A DNA stretch of 64,000 bases, taken from assembly GCF_000315625.1 (NCBI RefSeq), contig NW_005434650.1, forward strand, positions 338,005-402,004, written 5' to 3'. The translations under genes and the position numbers were made by a program. Positions 39,355-51,820 of the stretch are shown in pieces (within the stretch, counting starts at the first letter, position 1; every line of letters starts with the position of its first letter). Below the pieces are notes generated by a model. It saw nothing but the letters and a program-made list of their open reading frames with translations, searched no databases and had not been told where the DNA came from. Source of the stretch: Guillardia theta CCMP2712. Lineage: Eukaryota > Cryptophyceae > Pyrenomonadales > Geminigeraceae.

Positions 39355-41806
39355 TCACTTTCCTGGCGCTACCGACATTGTCTGAGGAGGCTTGTAAAAC
39401 TGGGGAGGAACGATCAACTGATGAATAAGCGACAGAATCTCATCTGGATTGGGAGAAACAGGAAAGGGGCCGGATGGAAGCTGATTGAGAAGCTCCTGAA
39501 CAGCAAGGGGGATTGGAGGCAAGGGAACTGATGGCCGTTTGTGATCCATGGAGCTCGACTTGCTTGGTTTGTCTGAAGATCCACCTTTTTCTTTGGCATT
39601 GGAATCAGGATCTCCTTTCCCACTTGATCCTGAACCCTTCGACTTTTGTGAAGACAAAGTAGCTGAGTCTTGAGTCTGAATTCCCAAAAGATCTCTTTCG
39701 ATAGAGCTACACGGCCAAAGGTTCGAAAAGCGAAACCTGCACGCAAGCTGCGCAAGACTTTGGCTGCCTTGTCTCTCTGGATAAATCATAGCCCGTCTCT
39801 GCTCCAACTTGTGTATCGCTGACAAGTCGCCTCGAGAATACTCAAAATCCACGAAGCGGTCCCATATCAAAAGCGCTTGCTGGCGATCAAGACTGTTCTC
39901 ATCGGCAAGCACTTTCTCAAAAACAACCCTTGTATTGTTGTCGTCATTGAAAGAAGCCAAGAAATCCAAATACTGCAACACAAATTCAACTTCGCATGAA
40001 TAGTGTTTGAGTCCCATTTCAAAAATATTCCGAGCGACCTGAGCATCCTTGTTCGAGTAGTACTCTCTAAGTGCTGCATCGCAGTACACATGCCAGCTAC
40101 ATCCCTGCGCACTCTTGCGTGCCTTCTTGAAGATGGTGCGAGCTGCCTGAACACTTTCCGACCGTCGAGCAAATCTCATGTAGTGAATAAAAACCAGCGG
40201 GGAAGGTTGCAATTCACACAAGTTTTCATATACATTTTTAGCCTCTGTAATGTTGCCACGCATTTCATGTTTTTCTGCCAAAGCGAAATGAAGCAACAAA
40301 CTGTTCGGAATCATCAAAATCCCCTTCTCCAACGTTTTTATTTCTCCACTCAAGTCTCCGATCTCTCCATGCCAGTTTCCCGCTTCGTACCAGATTTCTG
40401 GATATAGAGGTAAATACGACAAACACTGATTGAAGGTGAACGCAACTCGTTTCCTGAGGTCTTCCGAAGGCATCTTCTGAGGATTCGAACGCTCAAAAGA
40501 GATAAGCTCTTGCCAGGCTTTGAGATTTTGTTTCTCCTTATTTTCGCCTGTGTACGGACCAGGAAACTGAGGATTCTGAACTGCATCCCTCAGCTTCTTC
40601 CTCTCCTTGTATGCCACTCTTGCTGCTTTATGCTTGGGTTCGAGATCACGAATAATTTGCTCCGCCATCTGCAAATTGTTTGGATCCAATGTCTTTTCCC
40701 ACTGTTCATATTCCGTCCATAACTTGTCCACAGAATGCATCGGTACTTGCAAACATCGATGGTATGCTCTTCGAAGCTGATTCATCCGTTGAGTATTTTC
40801 ATATTGGTTCGACACCTTACAGCTGCGTAAGAATGCGATGTACTCGCTCCATAATGAGTTCGATGAAATATCTTGGCCGACAGCGTCAACGGCTCTTTCA
40901 AATGCCTTTAGAACTTCAGAATTGTCTTTGGTCGACTGCATGGTGACCGATGTAAAATGAGTAAGGTACGATCGCCAGAGGTCCACATGAGGACAGTGTG
41001 GAAGACCACGTTTCAGTACTTCTATCGCTTTCTTTTTGTCATTGTCAGCCACATACTGGTTTGCATAAGCAAGCCAATGCCTACCAGAAGTTGGAAAGAC
41101 CTCAAGCAGTCTTTCGTAAATCTCTACGAACAAATGCTTCATTGCTCCGCTTTGCACTTCACTCACTAAGACCTTCCAAGCTTCAATGTCATATTTGTTT
41201 CTTTGAACCTTCGAGTTCGCGTCCTTCGCCCTCTGCGTGTATTGATCGAGTGACGGTGCTGGAGCAGCTTGCGGTTCAAAACGACCATTTCCCAGGAGTC
41301 CAATCATTTGACTATTCTCTGCTTCATTCTCTCTCTTGACCTTGACATCTGCTTCAGGCTTTGCTACTGCTGATTCAACTGATGGATTTCCAGGTTTTGT
41401 TTTCGGAGCTTGATTGTCACTGGTTTGGTTGGAATCTTGCTCCTTTTGATCCGGTTGTTTCTGTGTTTCGTTTTCCAAAGTATTCCCCTCGCTGATTTTT
41501 TCATCCGCAGTCGTATTAACAGATTCTTGTGTAGAGGAAGTCTCATCTGCTGGTTCGGGAGCCTGCGAGGAGAGAGCGGCTAGCACATCTTGCGCCTCAG
41601 CAACTGATGGAACCTGCTGTGACTCGACGGGCACATCTTCGGATTTGACTTCCTGCTTATCACTTCCGTGATTCGGCTCTGTACATCTTAATGATCAGAA
41701 CCAACTGGCACTACATGAACAACAAGATCGCACCTGGCACATTTTCATCTTCCACCGTCACTTCGATTTCTTCGTCATGTTGCTCGGCGTGGTCATCGTT
41801 CTCCAT
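39355..41806 (-). CDS. CSTF3: Cleavage stimulation factor subunit 3 (CstF-77/Rna14)
   Basis: A short first exon with the ATG at 41806 (MENDDHAEQHDEEIEV) splices into the long exon that runs to 39355, about 800 residues in all. After an acidic Gln/Glu-rich leader comes the HAT-repeat region: RNKYDIEAWKVLVSE, YERLLEVFPTSGRHWLAY, RAYHRCLQVPMHSVDKLW, WYEAGNWHGEIGDLSGEI and YCDAALREYYSNKD, each with the paired aromatics of HAT motifs. A Pro-rich stretch (KRPSVPLPPIPLAVQELL) matches the region after the HAT repeats that binds other CstF and polyadenylation factors. Family role: mRNA 3' end processing in the nucleus. The stop at 39355 is likely read through by splicing: a good donor there joins to an exon coding LIPGSQPVPRSSGGSKRNRG, so the true C-terminus probably lies near 39.07-39.3 kb. 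Confidence 0.9.
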
Positions 41807-42661
41807 GTCAGGAACGTTTGGCCTATCACGAAGTGAAAGAAGTCAGAGACTAGACCGATACCTTCTTGACTGTTTCAAATCACAAACATTGCTCTTGCAT
41901 CAACGTTTTCTTCAAGTATCAGCTCAATCCTAGACCTGCTGCATGTAGCTCTCCTGCATGCGTGCTCTTTCTCCTCTACTCCCTTCTCCCTTTCCTCTAT
42001 CCCCCTTTTCTATCTCTCATCTCCCTGAACATGGTTCTGAGATATCTGTCCTCTACCCCTTCCTGTGTCTTCCTCTCCTGCGTCCCCCTGTTCTTCTCCT
42101 CTCTGCCATCCTCTTCTCCCTGCATTTTCTCACGCAATCACCATTACCCCACCCTACCCTTACCCAGATTTTCATCCAACGTGGCTTTACTACCCCTCAT
42201 AGGACCTGTCCGAGTACCTCTGGAAAACAGTAATTGTTGACCCCACCCCGACAAATTCTTGTAACGGTTATACCACATGACGGTTATGGTTCTAGTGACC
42301 AACCCTCGAAGAACAGAGCGCTTCAGATGAAAGAGGGGGTGGTACTCGAAATGAGTCAAGCAGGGGTGTTAGATGGGTAAAAGTAGGGGTAGACGAAGGT
42401 GTGGAGGATAAGGCTATGGTTTGTGGCACATCAGAGCACATGGGAGATGGGAGGAAGGAGGAAGAGATATGTCAATTAGAGAGAACAAGCATGGCATGAA
42501 CATGTATCCTGATGACTGCTAGAACATTCAGATGGGTCCAAACCCAAATGTTCGACATGAAGCTTGCGAATGCAACCAGTCAATCTGCGCTCTCTTCATG
42601 ATTCGGATTACTTGATCACTGCAAGTAGCACTACCATGTTATTTTCAGTAGGCGTAGGGTC
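41807..42661. other. Divergent intergenic region
   Basis: Separates CSTF3 (minus) from the IQ/ankyrin gene (plus). Strongly C/T rich between 41950 and 42180. ORFs here are low complexity. The upstream 5' exon of CSTF3 could extend to about 41822. Confidence 0.4.
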
Positions 42662-45600
42662 ATGAGCTTTCTTCCAAACTTGTTTACAAGAGCAAACTCA
42701 TTGGGCCAAGCGAGCCAGTCAAAGAGTCGGCCTTCCGTCCGGAAGGCATGGGATGAAATCGATGACTCCTCCGACGATGAAGATGAAATTCGCGTCGGAC
42801 AACAACACACAATCGATGTGCTTAAAAAGGATAGGATTACTGATTCAAGACGACGAAAAAATATATCGTCAGCGTATGGTATGTCTCTTCACTGTCTCGT
42901 GCCTTTTTGATTATTCTCTTCTGAGTATGCTTCAGGTTCTGGTTCACCTTTTCAGGATTTTGAAACACCAATGTCTTCACTTCAAAGCAAAATCGTGCAG
43001 CAACCTCTTCAATCAGATAAATGGCAAGCAGAATCCAATTTTTTTGATGAAGACTACAGCAAAATACTCGTAACATTGCGGAAGTATGAAAGAGATCTGG
43101 AATGTCAAGAGATAGGATCCTGTAGAGATTTTCTTCAGAAAACTGATCGATACTTAGACGGTTCTTCGAAAGCTGACAAAGCTTTAATGAAGGCACGCGT
43201 TTTGGTTTGCAGCAGTAGGCTTCTTTTGGACAAAAATCTCGAAAGTGCAATCCAGAAGGGGAATGAAGCAATATACCAGATCCTCAATTTATCAAATATG
43301 GAATTTGATTCAGATTTATGTCATTCATTGGAATTGTTAATGGGTGGATTGCAGAACCATATCAATCATTCACAGGACCCAGATGAAAGGCTTTCGATTC
43401 TGAGCAATTTCGTGAAAGGTTATCTGGCTTTGCGGAATAAAAATGTCTTCGAGGCCTTGGATTACATCCAAAGAGCGAAAGATCTTTCTCGAATTGTAAC
43501 GAATGGAAAAGTCATGGAAACCCAGTTGACAAACTTTGCGATTTCGCTGAGGAACAATTACAAATCAGTCAATTCAAGGTCACTGGTGCCAGAACATCGT
43601 TTGAGGAAAAACGTGTCTGAGCATCCTGATCTCACATCTATCAATATTGGAACAAACAAAAATGATTCAAAAGTCAAAAGGAATACATTCGACCAAAAGT
43701 TTGATATCTCCGATGATTCTGATGAAGATGTCACAGTCCAGCAGAACTCTTCGCTGATCACACGAACGAGTTCTTTGATTTTAGATGGTTCCAAGTCAGC
43801 CAAAAAGGTGAAAGAAAAGGCGTTACCGTCTCTTTTAGAGAATAACCATCAGAAAGCAGTCAAAAGATCATACATGAATCCAACAAATACGGTGATATCT
43901 AGAACTTCTAGTGAATCGCACGAGGGTTCATTCCGAACTGGGTCGCCTTTTTCACTCCAATTTGGGTTGGGTTCTCGAAAGACAAATATTTTCCGACATA
44001 TTGATGGATCCGTAAAGGAATCAAGCGCGACACTCATTCAGAACTGTTTTCGAATGTGGAGATCTCGCAAAAAAGTGACTCAATTACGGCATTTTCACCA
44101 AGCTCGGTATTTGACATCATCGGATTTGACATTAAGATTCAATTCAACGATTGTTCATAGGCATTCAAACATGCAAGATATACAACAAAAGGTCTATGCC
44201 TCTACTGTCATCATAACGAAATTGAAACGATCTCTCCTGCAGAGGTCTTGGATTGACAAGTATAGCTCACGTCATCTTTTGCTTTCAATGTTGCAGAGAA
44301 ATAATCCTCGAATGCGGTATTTGCAATTGTTAGCAGTTGCAAAACTTGAAGGCTCAATCAAAGCTCATTTGACATATCGTCGCTATCCAATTCAAGCATT
44401 TCTGATGCTCAGACAGGTGACAAGTCGGAAAATTCTGCGTTGTAAATACATTACAACGATATCGCAACATAGAGTCGTTCAAAGCTTTGCCAGAAGGAGC
44501 ATTGAAAGCCGAAGATTTGCACAGATGATTGTAGGATTTACAAAGATATATTTTTCAGTATTTGCGAAGGGACTTCGGAAACAGTTTCTGGAGAACTATG
44601 AAATAATCGTGGTACAGGCTCGGTGCAGACAACGACTACAAGAACTTGAATGGAAGCATTTTCTGCAGCAAGCCAAATTAAATCATATTCAAACTCTACA
44701 AGCTAGACTGAGAACCACTTCTCTGCAAACTCAATACCAGAGGCAAAGGAAAAGCTCGATCTTAAAGGCGACAGGCCGGAGGGCTCTAGCGCGAGGACGG
44801 TACGCCCGGGAGGTAACGAGGCAGCTGGTCACGGCTTGGCTGAGGAGGACAGAGGCCAGGAAGAGGTATGCAGAGACCAAGAGTCAGTGCAGGAGGCTAC
44901 AGGCGTACATGAGGAGGGCGTTGTACAGGAGGGCCCAAGCAGAGAGGAGGTCAGCAGCAGAGAGGCTGCAGGCGTACATCAGGCAGCAGGCGAGGAGGTC
45001 ACGAGGCACGAAGCAGCTGGCAGCCGCAAGGGCCGAGCGGGCATGTCAAGTGCTGCAAGCTGCGGGCCGGCGGCGAAGGGTCCGCGAGAACTACCAACGG
45101 GCAGTAGGGAGCATGCTTCTGCAAGCCACGAGCCGGCGGGCTCTAGCGCGAGGACGGTACGCCCGGGAGGTAACGAGGCAGCTGGTAACGGCTTGGCTGA
45201 GGAGGACAGAGGCCAGGAAGAGGTATGCAGAGACCAAGAGTCAGTGCAGGAGGCTACAGGCGTACATGAGGAGGGCGTTGTACAGGAGGGCCCAAGCAGA
45301 GAGGAGGTCAGCAGCAGAGAGGCTGCAGGCGTACATCAGGCAGCAGGCGAGGAGGTCACGAGGCACGAAGCAGCTGGCAGCCGCAAGGGCCGAGCGGGCA
45401 TGTCAAGTGCTGCAAGCTGCGGGCCGGCGGCGAAGGGTCCGCGAGAACTACCAACGGGCAGTAGGGAGCATGCTTCTGCAAGCCACGAGCCGGCGGGCTC
45501 TAGCGCGAGGACGGTACGCCCGGGAGGTAACGAGGCAGCTGGTAACGGCTTGGCTGAGGAGGACAGAGGCCAGGAAGAGGTATGCAGAGACCAAGAGTCA

Positions 45601-47803
45601 GTGCAGGAGGCTACAGGCGTACATGAGGAGGGCGTTGTACAGGAGGGCCCAAGCAGAGAGGAGGTCAGCAGCAGAGAGGCTGCAGGCGTACATCAGGCAG
45701 CAGGCGAGGAGGTCACGAGGCACGAAGCAGCTGGCAGCCGCAAGGGCCGAGCGGGCATGTCAAGTGCTGCAAGCTGCGGGCCGGCGGCGAAGGGTCCGCG
45801 AGAACTACCAACGGGCAGTAGGGAGCATGCTTCTGCAAGCCACGAGCCGGCGGGCTCTAGCGCGAGGACGGTACGCCCGGGAGGTAACGAGGCAGCTGAT
45901 CACGGCTTGGCTGAGGAGGACAGAGGCCAGGAAGAGGTATGCAGAGACCAAGAGTCAGTGCAGGAGGCTACAGGCGTACATGAGGAGGGCGTTGTACAGG
46001 AGGGCCCAAGCAGAGAGGAGGTCAGCAGCAGAGAGGCTGCAGGCGTACATCAGGCAGCAGGCGAGGAGGTCACGAGGCACGAAGCAGCTGGCAGCCGCAA
46101 GGGCCGAGCGGGCATGTCAAGTGCTGCAAGCTGCGGGCCGGCGGCGAAGGGTCCGCGAGAACTACCAACGGGCAGTAGGGAGCATGCTTCTGCAAGCCAC
46201 GAGCCGGCGGGCTCTAGCGCGAGGACGGTACGCCCGGGAGGTAACGAGGCAGCTGGTAACGGCTTGGCTGAGGAGGACAGAGGCCAGGAAGAGGTATGCA
46301 GAGACCAAGAGTCAGTGCAGGAGGCTACAGGCGTACATGAGGAGGGCGTTGTACAGGAGGGCCCAAGCAGAGAGGAGGTCAGCAGCAGAGAGGCTGCAGG
46401 CGTACATCAGGCAGCAGGCGAGGAGGTCACGAGGCACGAAGCAGCTGGCAGCCGCAAGGGCCGAGCGGGCATGTCAAGTGCTGCAAGCTGCGGGCCGGCG
46501 GCGAAGGGTCCGCGAGAACTACCAACGGGCAGTAGGGAGCATGCTTCTGCAAGCCACGAGCCGGCGGGCTCTAGCGCGAGGACGGTACGCCCGGGAGGTA
46601 ACGAGGCAGCTGATCACGGCTTGGCTGAGGAGGACAGAGGCCAGGAAGAGGTATGCAGAGACCAAGAGTCAGTGCAGGAGGCTACAGGCGTACATGAGGA
46701 GGGCGTTGTACAGGAGGGCCCAAGCAGAGAGGAGGTCAGCAGCAGAGGAGGCTGCCGGCATACATCCGGCCGGAGCGAGGAGGTCACGAGGCACGAAGTC
46801 ACCTGGCAGCCGCCCGGACAACCGGGCATGTCAAGTGCTGCAAGCTGGGGGCCGGCCGTTAACGGTTCACGATAACTACCTATCGTGCACGTTGCTAATG
46901 CTTCTGCCTCTTCCCAGCCGGCGGGCTCTAGCGCGGGACATGTGCTGCGGGAGGTAACGAGGCAGCTGATCACGGGTTTCCTGAGGAGGACAGAGGCCAG
47001 GAAGAGGTATGCAGAGACCAAGAGTCAGTGCAGGAGGCTACAGGCGTACATGAGGAGGGCGTTGTACAGGAGGGCCCAAGCAGAGAGGAGGTCAGCAGCA
47101 GAGAGGCTGCAGGCGTACATCAGGCAGCAGGCGAGGAGGTCACGAGGCACGAAGCAGCTGGCAGCCGCAAGGGCCGAGCGGGCATGTCAAGTACTTCAGA
47201 GTTGTGTTAGAAGGGTCAGTGTTTCTTCCTTGTTCATGCAGTATTATGGTTGCATTGTTCTTCAATCATCGGTTCGTCGTTTGATTGTTGCGAACAATGT
47301 GGGCTGGGTACGAAAAGTTGCTGCTAAAAAGCATCACGACATGGTTGGACTGGAGTCAAAGCTATCCAAGGGAAATTGGGAAGTGGATCGAAGTTCACTT
47401 GGAAACGCCTTCCGGTATGCCAAGTATGGGAGGTACAGAGAGCTGGAGAAGGCAATACAAGATTCTGAAGTGTCTGTCGATGACCAATATGGACCCAAGA
47501 ACAACACTCTGCTCTGTGTGGCTGCAAGCCACGGACATCTGGTTCGTATTTGTATATTGATTTCTATTTGAGATTCTTCTGACTTTGAAGCTGCAGAGAA
47601 TTGTGAAACTTCTTTTGAGGAACAAGGCTGACATCAATTTCCAAAACAGTGAAGGGAACTCGCCGATGCATCTAGCAAACATCTTTAACTACAAAGAACT
47701 TGTCAATTATTTGATCTCCAAGGGAGCCAACAAGGAGCTCAAGAACAAGCGAGGTCATTCTCCGTTGGAAGAATCCGTCGATGGACCTGATGAAGCTTCT
47801 TGA
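42662..47803 (+). CDS. IQ-motif tandem array protein with C-terminal ankyrin repeats
   Basis: Exons 42662-42878, 42936-47541 and 47597-47803. The N-terminal half (to about 44.0 kb) has no known domain. It is followed by IQ-like motifs (SSATLIQNCFRMWRSRKK). Then come seven 119-residue units of Arg/Ala-rich helix with many IQ-type cores such as CRRLQAYMRRALYRR and ERLQAYIRQQARR, expected to bind calmodulin or EF-hand light chains. After the array come QSSVRRL motifs and ankyrin units (NTLLCVAASHGHL, NSPMHLANIFNYKELVNYL). A cytoskeletal or flagellar scaffold is likely. As assembled, a one-base deletion near 46940 in the seventh unit shifts the frame to a stop at 46957, while the correct frame continues on to 47541. 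This looks like poor sequence inside a repeat more than a real break, but both readings are possible. Confidence 0.8.
44781..47200 (+). repeat. Seven tandem 357-bp units
   Basis: The word GGGCTCTAGCGCG recurs at 44781, 45138, 45495, 45852, 46209, 46566 and (as GGGCTCTAGCGCGGG) 46923, exactly 357 bases apart. Units one to five are almost identical in DNA; the stretch 46745-46960 is corrupted. The unit is 119 codons, a whole number of codons, so all three frames stay open through the array. Confidence 0.97.
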
Positions 47804-47841
47804 ATGTAAACATGTAAGTGTATCGTATGTATGTAAATAGA

Positions 47842-50336
47842 TCAAATAAAATGTTTGTTCCTACCTGTCGCATCCGAATTCGCTGAATTCGTACTCTCTG
47901 GAGTCTGCACCTGTCCCTCGCCCAGTCCTTCAATAGAGTCCTGTCGAAACAATTAATCTGCCCGAACCACTGGGCGACCTTCTAAATCATCACAGAGTTT
48001 ACTTCTCGAGTATCTGTGGGACTTGTAGACGATGTTATCAAGTCCACGGATTCAGCCTACGAATATTTAGACACCTGCAGGATATTTCTTGCCTTAACCT
48101 TTGCTCCGACATTTTCCTCAGAGCCAGAATTTCCACCATCGCTTGTTTGAAAATATCCACTGATCACACCTGTCTCATACGCTGCAAGACATCTCAGCAA
48201 AGACGAGGCCATACATTTTGCAACATGCACCCGGAGCCCATGTAGACGTGGTGATGGCAAAGCACTTGCCCCTCAACTTCACATTCTCATGATCCATAGC
48301 ATACCACACAAAGGAGCGACAAATCTAAGAAAACCATCAGTCAACCAGATCTTGAACACGTGTCAGAACTCACTGCGCAAGTTGCCCTTGATCGGTGGTC
48401 TTGAAGTCCATTCCCCACGAATTCAAACCCTTGACATCCTTCGACTGCAGATAATTTAACCAGGACCACTTTGTTTTGCATGGACGTACTTGCTTTGGCT
48501 GTCATTCGCCAACATTCATCTGCACATTTGGTCGCTCCTCCTGCAACAACCAATCCGCCATTTGTTCCTCTTTCCTGATCTTTGATGGAATCGTCCCAGA
48601 ATGTTCCAAGATACTCGTGTTTCTTTGTAAACACGGGTATCAGCGCGTGTATGTTGTTCGTGTCCTGATAGATGAAGAATGAGCCCATGGGATAATCCCT
48701 GGGCACCAACAAGTGAGATCAAATTCTCCATCCGAGGGATCAACCTGCGTGAGGGAGAAGGAAGCCATGCGCTCGAATCAGCAATGCGCCACAGAGCTCG
48801 ATTGACAGACACCTGCACTTAAAAATTCATTTTGGTTCACAAGATACACGACACCAACTTTGACAGCCTCCTTGGCCAGCTCAATCATGCTCTGAGCCTT
48901 CTTGTATGCCCAGATCTGTTCCTCGTGAGTGTCGTGTTGCTATAGTGAAAGGGCTTACTTGCACAGCTTGTCCCTGAGGCGACCGCACTATACTGACAAT
49001 CTGTTTTTGAGTAGCCAATGCGACCTACACGAGGGGTGTGATCGATGGAGAAAGTTGTCCATGCCCGCACCTGCATTCCTACAGTCGTTGCAACGTCTAA
49101 AGCATTGCCTATGAAAACAATGCTTACAAATGGGCAAGACCACCGACAACAAGGCAGAACCTCCAATGACGGCGATTTCCAACGCCTTTTCTACAGCGTG
49201 TTGTGCAGCCTTTGGGCAACCTCTTCACGTTACAGGCATCCAGACCCAAAACTGACCTGATCCAAATACTGTCTTGATTGATCGAACATGCGAGGTGTGT
49301 GCTTCAACAGAGCCTGCTAGCACTTTAATGTCTCACTTTCTCAGCAGCGATGACCTTGGTCGTGTCGCTCACAGCGGCTATGGCTTTGTTTGCTGACACA
49401 AACGCATCAACTTTGTCACCAACTCGACCGGTAGTGTCTGAATCAATCCAGAATCTTTACCTGCTTCAAGTTTTTCTGGGCTCAGCGTGCATTGCTCACG
49501 ATTCCCAGTTGATTTCTCAATGGCTGTGCAAAAATAATAGCCGAATGCCTGCCAAGACGTTGAGTGAGACACCCAACTTCATCTTTGCGAGTGTTTCCGT
49601 ACTCGCGCTAACTTCGTGGCTGATTTGAAGACCATGCCCACTACAACATCTCAGAATTAACTCCCATAGCTTGTTCAATTACCGACGCCCTTTTCATCCC
49701 CACGGTAAGCAACCAAGCCCTGACAACTCCATCACCAGGACACAGTTGGATGGTGTCACCACTCACTCTCGATGACGATTCCTCCTTGCCTTCACTTTGC
49801 TTTGGTATAATGTCGGGGTGATGTGCTGATGAACCTGCAGTTGACTTCCCAGAGCCATCATGCTCAAAGTTGTTCTGATGGTCGGCATCCTTTGATATTG
49901 CAGCAGCGTCCTGGGAGGGCTGGTCCTTCACCGAGGATTCCGGCTGAGCATCGACCACCTGTTGTCCTGTGTTGTGATCCTCAGCTTCAGGTTCCGATCT
50001 TGAAGGAGGTTTCCTTGAGAGCTCCTCTGCATCTGTACAGACTTCCCGTGACTGCTTCGCTCCATCAGCTACCGTAGGATCCATGGCTCCTGAGGTATTT
50101 TGAAGAGTTCCATCGTCACTGTAATGCACTGCTTCGTCCTGCAGCTCCGTAGGTGAGGTCCTTGCTTGCTCACTCTCCAAACGAAATCTGCTGGAATCTC
50201 CTCCTCCCATTGACAAGTCTTCCTGTTCTTCTTGCTGTACTGCATGGGATGTACCTGTCGTATCAACATGTCACAGCTTGACATCGCATAGCACGAGAGG
50301 GATTCAGCTGATACTTTCTTCTATGGAAGCTGCCAT
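47842..50336 (-). CDS. Unidentified multi-exon protein with acidic N-terminus
   Basis: The ATG at 50336 (MAASIEES) splices into an exon with a long disordered, acidic, Ser/Gln-rich leader to about 49.7 kb. Then come small exons of better-conserved look: REYGNTRKDE, AIEKSTGNREQCTLSPEKL, TTGRVGDKVDAFVSANKAIA, AAQHAVEKALEIAVIGG, NALDVATTVGMQVALATQ, EQIWAYKKAQSMIELAKEA, then GSFFIYQDTNNIHALIPVF and QNKVVLVKLSAVEGC. The middle has Ala-rich, mildly amphipathic helices. A Glu/Ser tail (DSIEGLGEGQVQTPES) can end at a TGA at 47842. I recognise no family. The exons between 48.7 and 48.1 kb are not settled. The gene converges on the IQ/ankyrin gene, with 38 bases between the stops. Confidence 0.45.
47845..47850 (+). 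promoter_or_regulatory. Candidate polyadenylation signal
   Basis: AATAAA 41 bases after the stop of the IQ/ankyrin gene. It overlaps the end of the convergent gene. Position and sequence fit a poly(A) signal but a chance hexamer is possible. Confidence 0.35.
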
Positions 50337-51820
50337 TGCGCTAACATCTTGTGCAAAGAATAAACAAAAATGAGACATGAACAAGCATCAGGAACTTTCT
50401 TATCACCCTGGTGCACAACATTAGCAGGTTGTGGAAAGGACCCAATGGTTGATGGCACTGCAGCCGGAGAACCTACGGGTAGGGTGAATGAAGATATCAC
50501 TCACAACAAACAAGAGCACCTTGGCAGTAATGACAACCAAGAAAACTCACGACTATCAACGACAGGTAAATCTGAGAATCGGGTAAGCGATTGCTTTGAT
50601 TTCAACTTGCACACCTGAACGCGGTGTCTAGCCATGTTTCAATCAACTTCTGATGATCATTCTTCAACCTCTTGCGTGACGACCCGTGTGGATAACTTTA
50701 TCTTTCCATCCCGCAAGAGAGCACCAGGAAATGAAGCATTCTATGATGAAAGCTTCAAGATCCAAATAAAGTGAATGTAAGATCACACGACAACATTGCA
50801 AGCAAGAAACTTGGTGCTCAGGTAGCTCAAGCACATCGACACTACCCTCCACTTTCTCTCCGCATAATCAATATCTTGCACTGGGTTCGTCTCTATGGTA
50901 TTCTTCCTCTTTCCCTTGCAATCTGAACCCTTTGGCCCTGTCATCGCAACATCCTGTTGAATCTACCTTCTCCTTCTGACCTTTCCTCTCTCTCCCTCCC
51001 CACCATGCTCAACCTCATCTTTTCGTCCGCCTATTCTGCTCTTATGTTCCTTTTGAAAGCCATCGCTTCCCTCTCATCTTCTTCTCCACCGACATTCCAC
51101 GACATCGTTTCGAGCCGCCCGCCACTGCCATGGAACTCTCCCATTTGATCACCCACCCCTACCCATCTTTTGGCACAAGGAAAGGATTGGCAACCACCGG
51201 TCATCGAAGTATTTCAATTTTAAGCGAAAGGAAAAACCGTTTGAAGTTACAAAGTTACAAAGTTACAAAGTTACAAAGTTACAAAGTTCGGAAGTTCTAG
51301 TGACCGGGTGACGTCAGTCAGCCGCGCGGCCCGGCCCGGCAGTTTCATCCAACTCATCCATCCACGTACCCCCTTGACCTACCGTGGGTCGTAGTGGGTC
51401 AGATCACCCCATCTTCTCTACAGAATTGTTGGATTTGAGCTGGTAGGGTGTTATGAAGGGGTGGGTAGTCTCGCTCTAAGGATTCCTTGCTTTCTATGGG
51501 CCAGTGGTATCCCGCATGAAGGGAGAGCGACGATGGCGAGAGGCGGCAGGGAGAACAGGAGAGAAGACAGTAAACGTCACAAAGGATACGACCAAGTGAA
51601 GCGGGGCAAGAAGGGACAGAGGAGTTGTGAGAGCAAGAGACGGGGCTAGGGTTCGGGGCTGGTTTAGAGTACCTCAAGCCAAGTGCGTTTGATGAGGGAG
51701 AGCGAGAAGAAACAGAATGATTGAACGAGCACCAGCAGTGACTCCTTTTCTTTTTGTTTTTGGCAGATCGATGTATATTGATCAAGAACCAGTGTTTTAG
51801 CGCTAGGGTGGATATTGGAT
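50337..51820. other. Intergenic region with octamer repeat and CRE-like site
   Basis: Lies between the start of the minus-strand unidentified gene and the laminin B gene. ORFs at 50370-50618 and 50957-51148 are short and without family signal. It holds five copies of an octamer at about 51245-51289 and the palindrome TGACGTCA at about 51311-51318 within a GC-rich patch. Confidence 0.4.
51245..51289. repeat. (GTTACAAA)5 tandem octamer
   Basis: Five consecutive copies of GTTACAAA with the last one changed at its end. Function unknown. Confidence 0.9.

Noticed and set aside
44836..46875. A 679-codon plus-strand ORF rich in Glu/Gly (AEEDRGQEEVCRDQES repeats)
   Set aside because: It is the IQ array read in another frame. 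The 357-base unit is a multiple of three, so every frame without a stop in one unit stays open across all units.
44781..47200. The 357-bp array as a CRISPR-like or satellite locus
   Set aside because: Units are contiguous and coding with no spacers, and the genome is eukaryotic; they code repeated IQ helices.
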